DNA from: Synechococcus sp. PROS-9-1
GTDB lineage: Bacteria; Cyanobacteriota; Cyanobacteriia; PCC-6307; Cyanobiaceae
Reading direction: 5' to 3'
Assembly (NCBI RefSeq): GCF_014279775.1
Contig: NZ_CP047961.1
Location: 744,001 to 808,000 of the forward strand
Length of the DNA: 64,000 bases
Shown here piece by piece: positions 61,856-64,000 of this stretch. Below the pieces are notes generated by a model. That model searched no databases. It was given only the letters and a program-made list of their open reading frames with translations, and had not been told where the DNA came from. The first letter of the stretch is position 1. Every line of letters starts with the position of its first letter. A program made the translations under genes and the position numbers.

Positions 61856-61918
61856 CTGTTGACCACTGATACAGACGCTAACCCCACTGAGGAAGCAAAG
61901 TGGGGGGAGTGTCAACAG
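61856..61918. promoter_or_regulatory. Nested inverted repeat filling the pgpH-folD intergenic space
   Basis: Outer arms CTGTTGAC (61856-61863) and GTCAACAG (61911-61918) are perfect complements. Inside them CCCCACT (61882-61888) and AGTGGGG (61899-61905) also pair perfectly. The 63-base element occupies nearly all of the 71 bases between the two divergent start codons. The outer arms each contain TTGAC, one on each strand, which resemble -35 elements for the two genes. Confidence 0.65.
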
Positions 61919-61924
61919 ACCTCG

Positions 61925-62806
61925 ATGGCTCTCAGGCTGGATGGCAAGCAGCTCGCCGCGCAGCTTGAAGTGCGTTTGCAGCAGCAAATTCAAAATGGCA
62001 TGGCCTCAGCAGGGCGTTCACCAGGCCTGGCTGTGCTTCGCATTGGCGACGATCCCGCCAGTGCGGTCTACGTGCGCAATAAAGAGAAGGCCTGTGCCCG
62101 CATCGGGGTGGAGAGCTTTGGTTCCCATCTCCCGGCCCATGCTTCACAGCAGGAGGTGTTGACAGCCATTCGCGAGCTCAATGCTGATGAGCGGGTGGAT
62201 GGAATCCTGCTCCAGCTGCCGCTGCCGAAAGGCTTGGACGAGACCCCGCTGCTGGCTGAAATCGATCCGAATAAAGATGCTGATGGACTGCATACCTTGA
62301 ATCTCGGTCGCCTGTTGAAGGGGGAACAGGGTCCAAGAAGTTGCACACCTGCAGGGGTGATGGTGATGCTCCGTGATCAGGGCATCGATCCCGCCGGCAA
62401 GCGTGCCGTCGTGGTGGGCCGCAGCATCCTGGTGGGTCAGCCGATGGCCCTCATGCTTCAGGCGGCGAACGCCACCGTCACGGTGGCCCATTCGCGCACG
62501 AAACATCTGGAATCGATCACCCGTCAGGCTGAAATTCTTGTAGTGGCTGCAGGTCGCCCCGAAATGATCGGTGCAGATCACATCACACCGGGTTGTGTGG
62601 TGGTGGATGTTGGTATTCATCGCCGCCCTGAAGGCGGACTTTGCGGTGATGTGCGTGCTGAGGAACTAGAACCCGTCGCTGCAGCGCTTTCTCCTGTCCC
62701 TGGAGGGGTTGGCCCCATGACGGTAACGATGTTGCTGGTCAACACTGTGGTGGCCTGGTGTCGACGCCATCAGGTTGCGATGGAATTGTCCGATTTGGTG
62801 GTTTGA
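61925..62806 (+). CDS. folD: Methylenetetrahydrofolate dehydrogenase/cyclohydrolase
   Basis: Bifunctional one-carbon enzyme: oxidises methylene-THF and hydrolyses methenyl-THF. From ATG at 61925 ([20 protein letters not shown]) it has 293 residues. Signatures are [20 protein letters not shown] (with the catalytic Lys), [59 protein letters not shown] and [20 protein letters not shown] longer frame upstream (from 61550) runs antisense inside pgpH and is not real. GGPP synthase follows 41 bases later. Confidence 0.96.
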   Translation: MALRLDGKQLAAQLEVRLQQQIQNGMASAGRSPGLAVLRIGDDPASAVYVRNKEKACARIGVESFGSHLPAHASQQEVLTAIRELNADERVDGILLQLPLPKGLDETPLLAEIDPNKDADGLHTLNLGRLLKGEQGPRSCTPAGVMVMLRDQGIDPAGKRAVVVGRSILVGQPMALMLQAANATVTVAHSRTKHLESITRQAEILVVAAGRPEMIGADHITPGCVVVDVGIHRRPEGGLCGDVRAEELEPVAAALSPVPGGVGPMTVTMLLVNTVVAWCRRHQVAMELSDLVV

Positions 62807-62820
62807 ACCCCTCGGCCTGA

Positions 62821-63786
<966 letters not shown>

Positions 63787-63788
63787 CC

Positions 63789-64000
63789 ATGGCGATTTCA
63801 ATGATCTCGACGCTATCCATGCCTGTTCAGTTTTTGGATAATGCTGTGCTCGCCTGGGGATTGGCGGCCTGCGGGTTGGCACAGTTCTCCAAGCTGTTCC
63901 TGGAATTGGTGCTGAATCGGCGCTGGAGGCCGGCTGTGCTCTTTGAAACTGGAGGGATGCCCTCGAGTCACTCGGCATTGGTCACTGGCACAGCTGCTGG
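63789..64000 (+). CDS. DUF212/divergent PAP2-like membrane protein, 5' part
   Basis: N-terminal part of a membrane protein of the divergent PAP2 (DUF212) family; cut by the window end. After ATG at 63789 come a hydrophobic helix (LAWGLAACGLAQFSKLFLEL) and the family signature GGMPSSHSALVTGTAAG. The activity (phosphatase-like) is unproven for this family. It begins two bases after the GGPP synthase stop, so it shares that transcript. Length and C-terminus cannot be judged. Confidence 0.85.
   Translation, partial: MAISMISTLSMPVQFLDNAVLAWGLAACGLAQFSKLFLELVLNRRWRPAVLFETGGMPSSHSALVTGTAA

Noticed and set aside
61550-61924. N-terminal extension of the folD frame
   Set aside because: Antisense to the pgpH coding region; FolD family proteins begin at the ATG at 61925.

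Overview
The window looks like chromosomal DNA from a marine picocyanobacterium of the Synechococcus type. Evidence: Mg-chelatase subunit I, PetG and cytochrome cM of the photosynthetic electron chain, a plant-type ferredoxin, lycopene cyclase, a cyanobacterial AbrB-like regulator, a CAAD-domain membrane protein, a three-gene proton-pumping transhydrogenase, and the arrangement guaB3 - Yfr1 small RNA - trxA known from these organisms. Genes are tightly packed, often with 1-8 base overlaps. I found no rRNA, no tRNA, no insertion sequence, no CRISPR array and no phage genes.

Layout. 1-3.1 kb: end of thioredoxin reductase (cut by the window), a DEAH helicase and three hypotheticals. 3.2-7.2 kb: pntA1-pntA2-pntB plus an alpha/beta hydrolase. 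7.2-12.4 kb: a 2Fe-2S protein translationally coupled to dxr, an SNF-type transporter, a DUF2721 protein, cysS. 12.7-18.2 kb: polA with an upstream membrane fusion protein, and ychF. 18.4-19.8 kb: an AT-richer pocket with a StrG-like oxygenase. 19.8-29.7 kb: Coq4-like protein, MFS transporter, DUF1400 hydrolase, two genes of a peptide ABC importer, homoserine dehydrogenase, SufE, formyl-THF cyclo-ligase.

29.7-37.9 kb is different: AT-richer, gene-poor, full of short hypotheticals, with a Tat-exported beta carbonic anhydrase, the cyAbrB regulator and the AMPylase SelO. It looks like an accessory region.

37.9-46.9 kb: a six-gene reverse-strand run cytM-trmJ-serine hydrolase-DUF3370-chlI-ruvC, with petG leaving divergently, then rsmD, hisH, trxA, Yfr1, guaB3 and a CAAD protein. 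47.0-55.1 kb: gyrA, lycopene cyclase, a GH57 enzyme, leuA and a sugar ABC permease. 55.1-59.7 kb: small genes including a Nif11-like peptide, ferredoxin, a thiamine-binding-family protein and an HExxH protein. 59.7-64 kb: PgpH-type c-di-AMP phosphodiesterase, folD, GGPP synthase, and the start of a DUF212/PAP2-like gene.

Isoprenoid and pigment supply recurs (dxr, GGPP synthase, lycopene cyclase, chlI), as do redox carriers (pnt, trxA, trxB, two 2Fe-2S proteins, cytM, petG). No complete new multi-gene system is evident. The best leads are the nested palindrome filling the pgpH/folD intergenic space, Yfr1, the Nif11 peptide beside ferredoxin, Coq4 in a lineage without ubiquinone, and the oxygenase and small-ORF islands.
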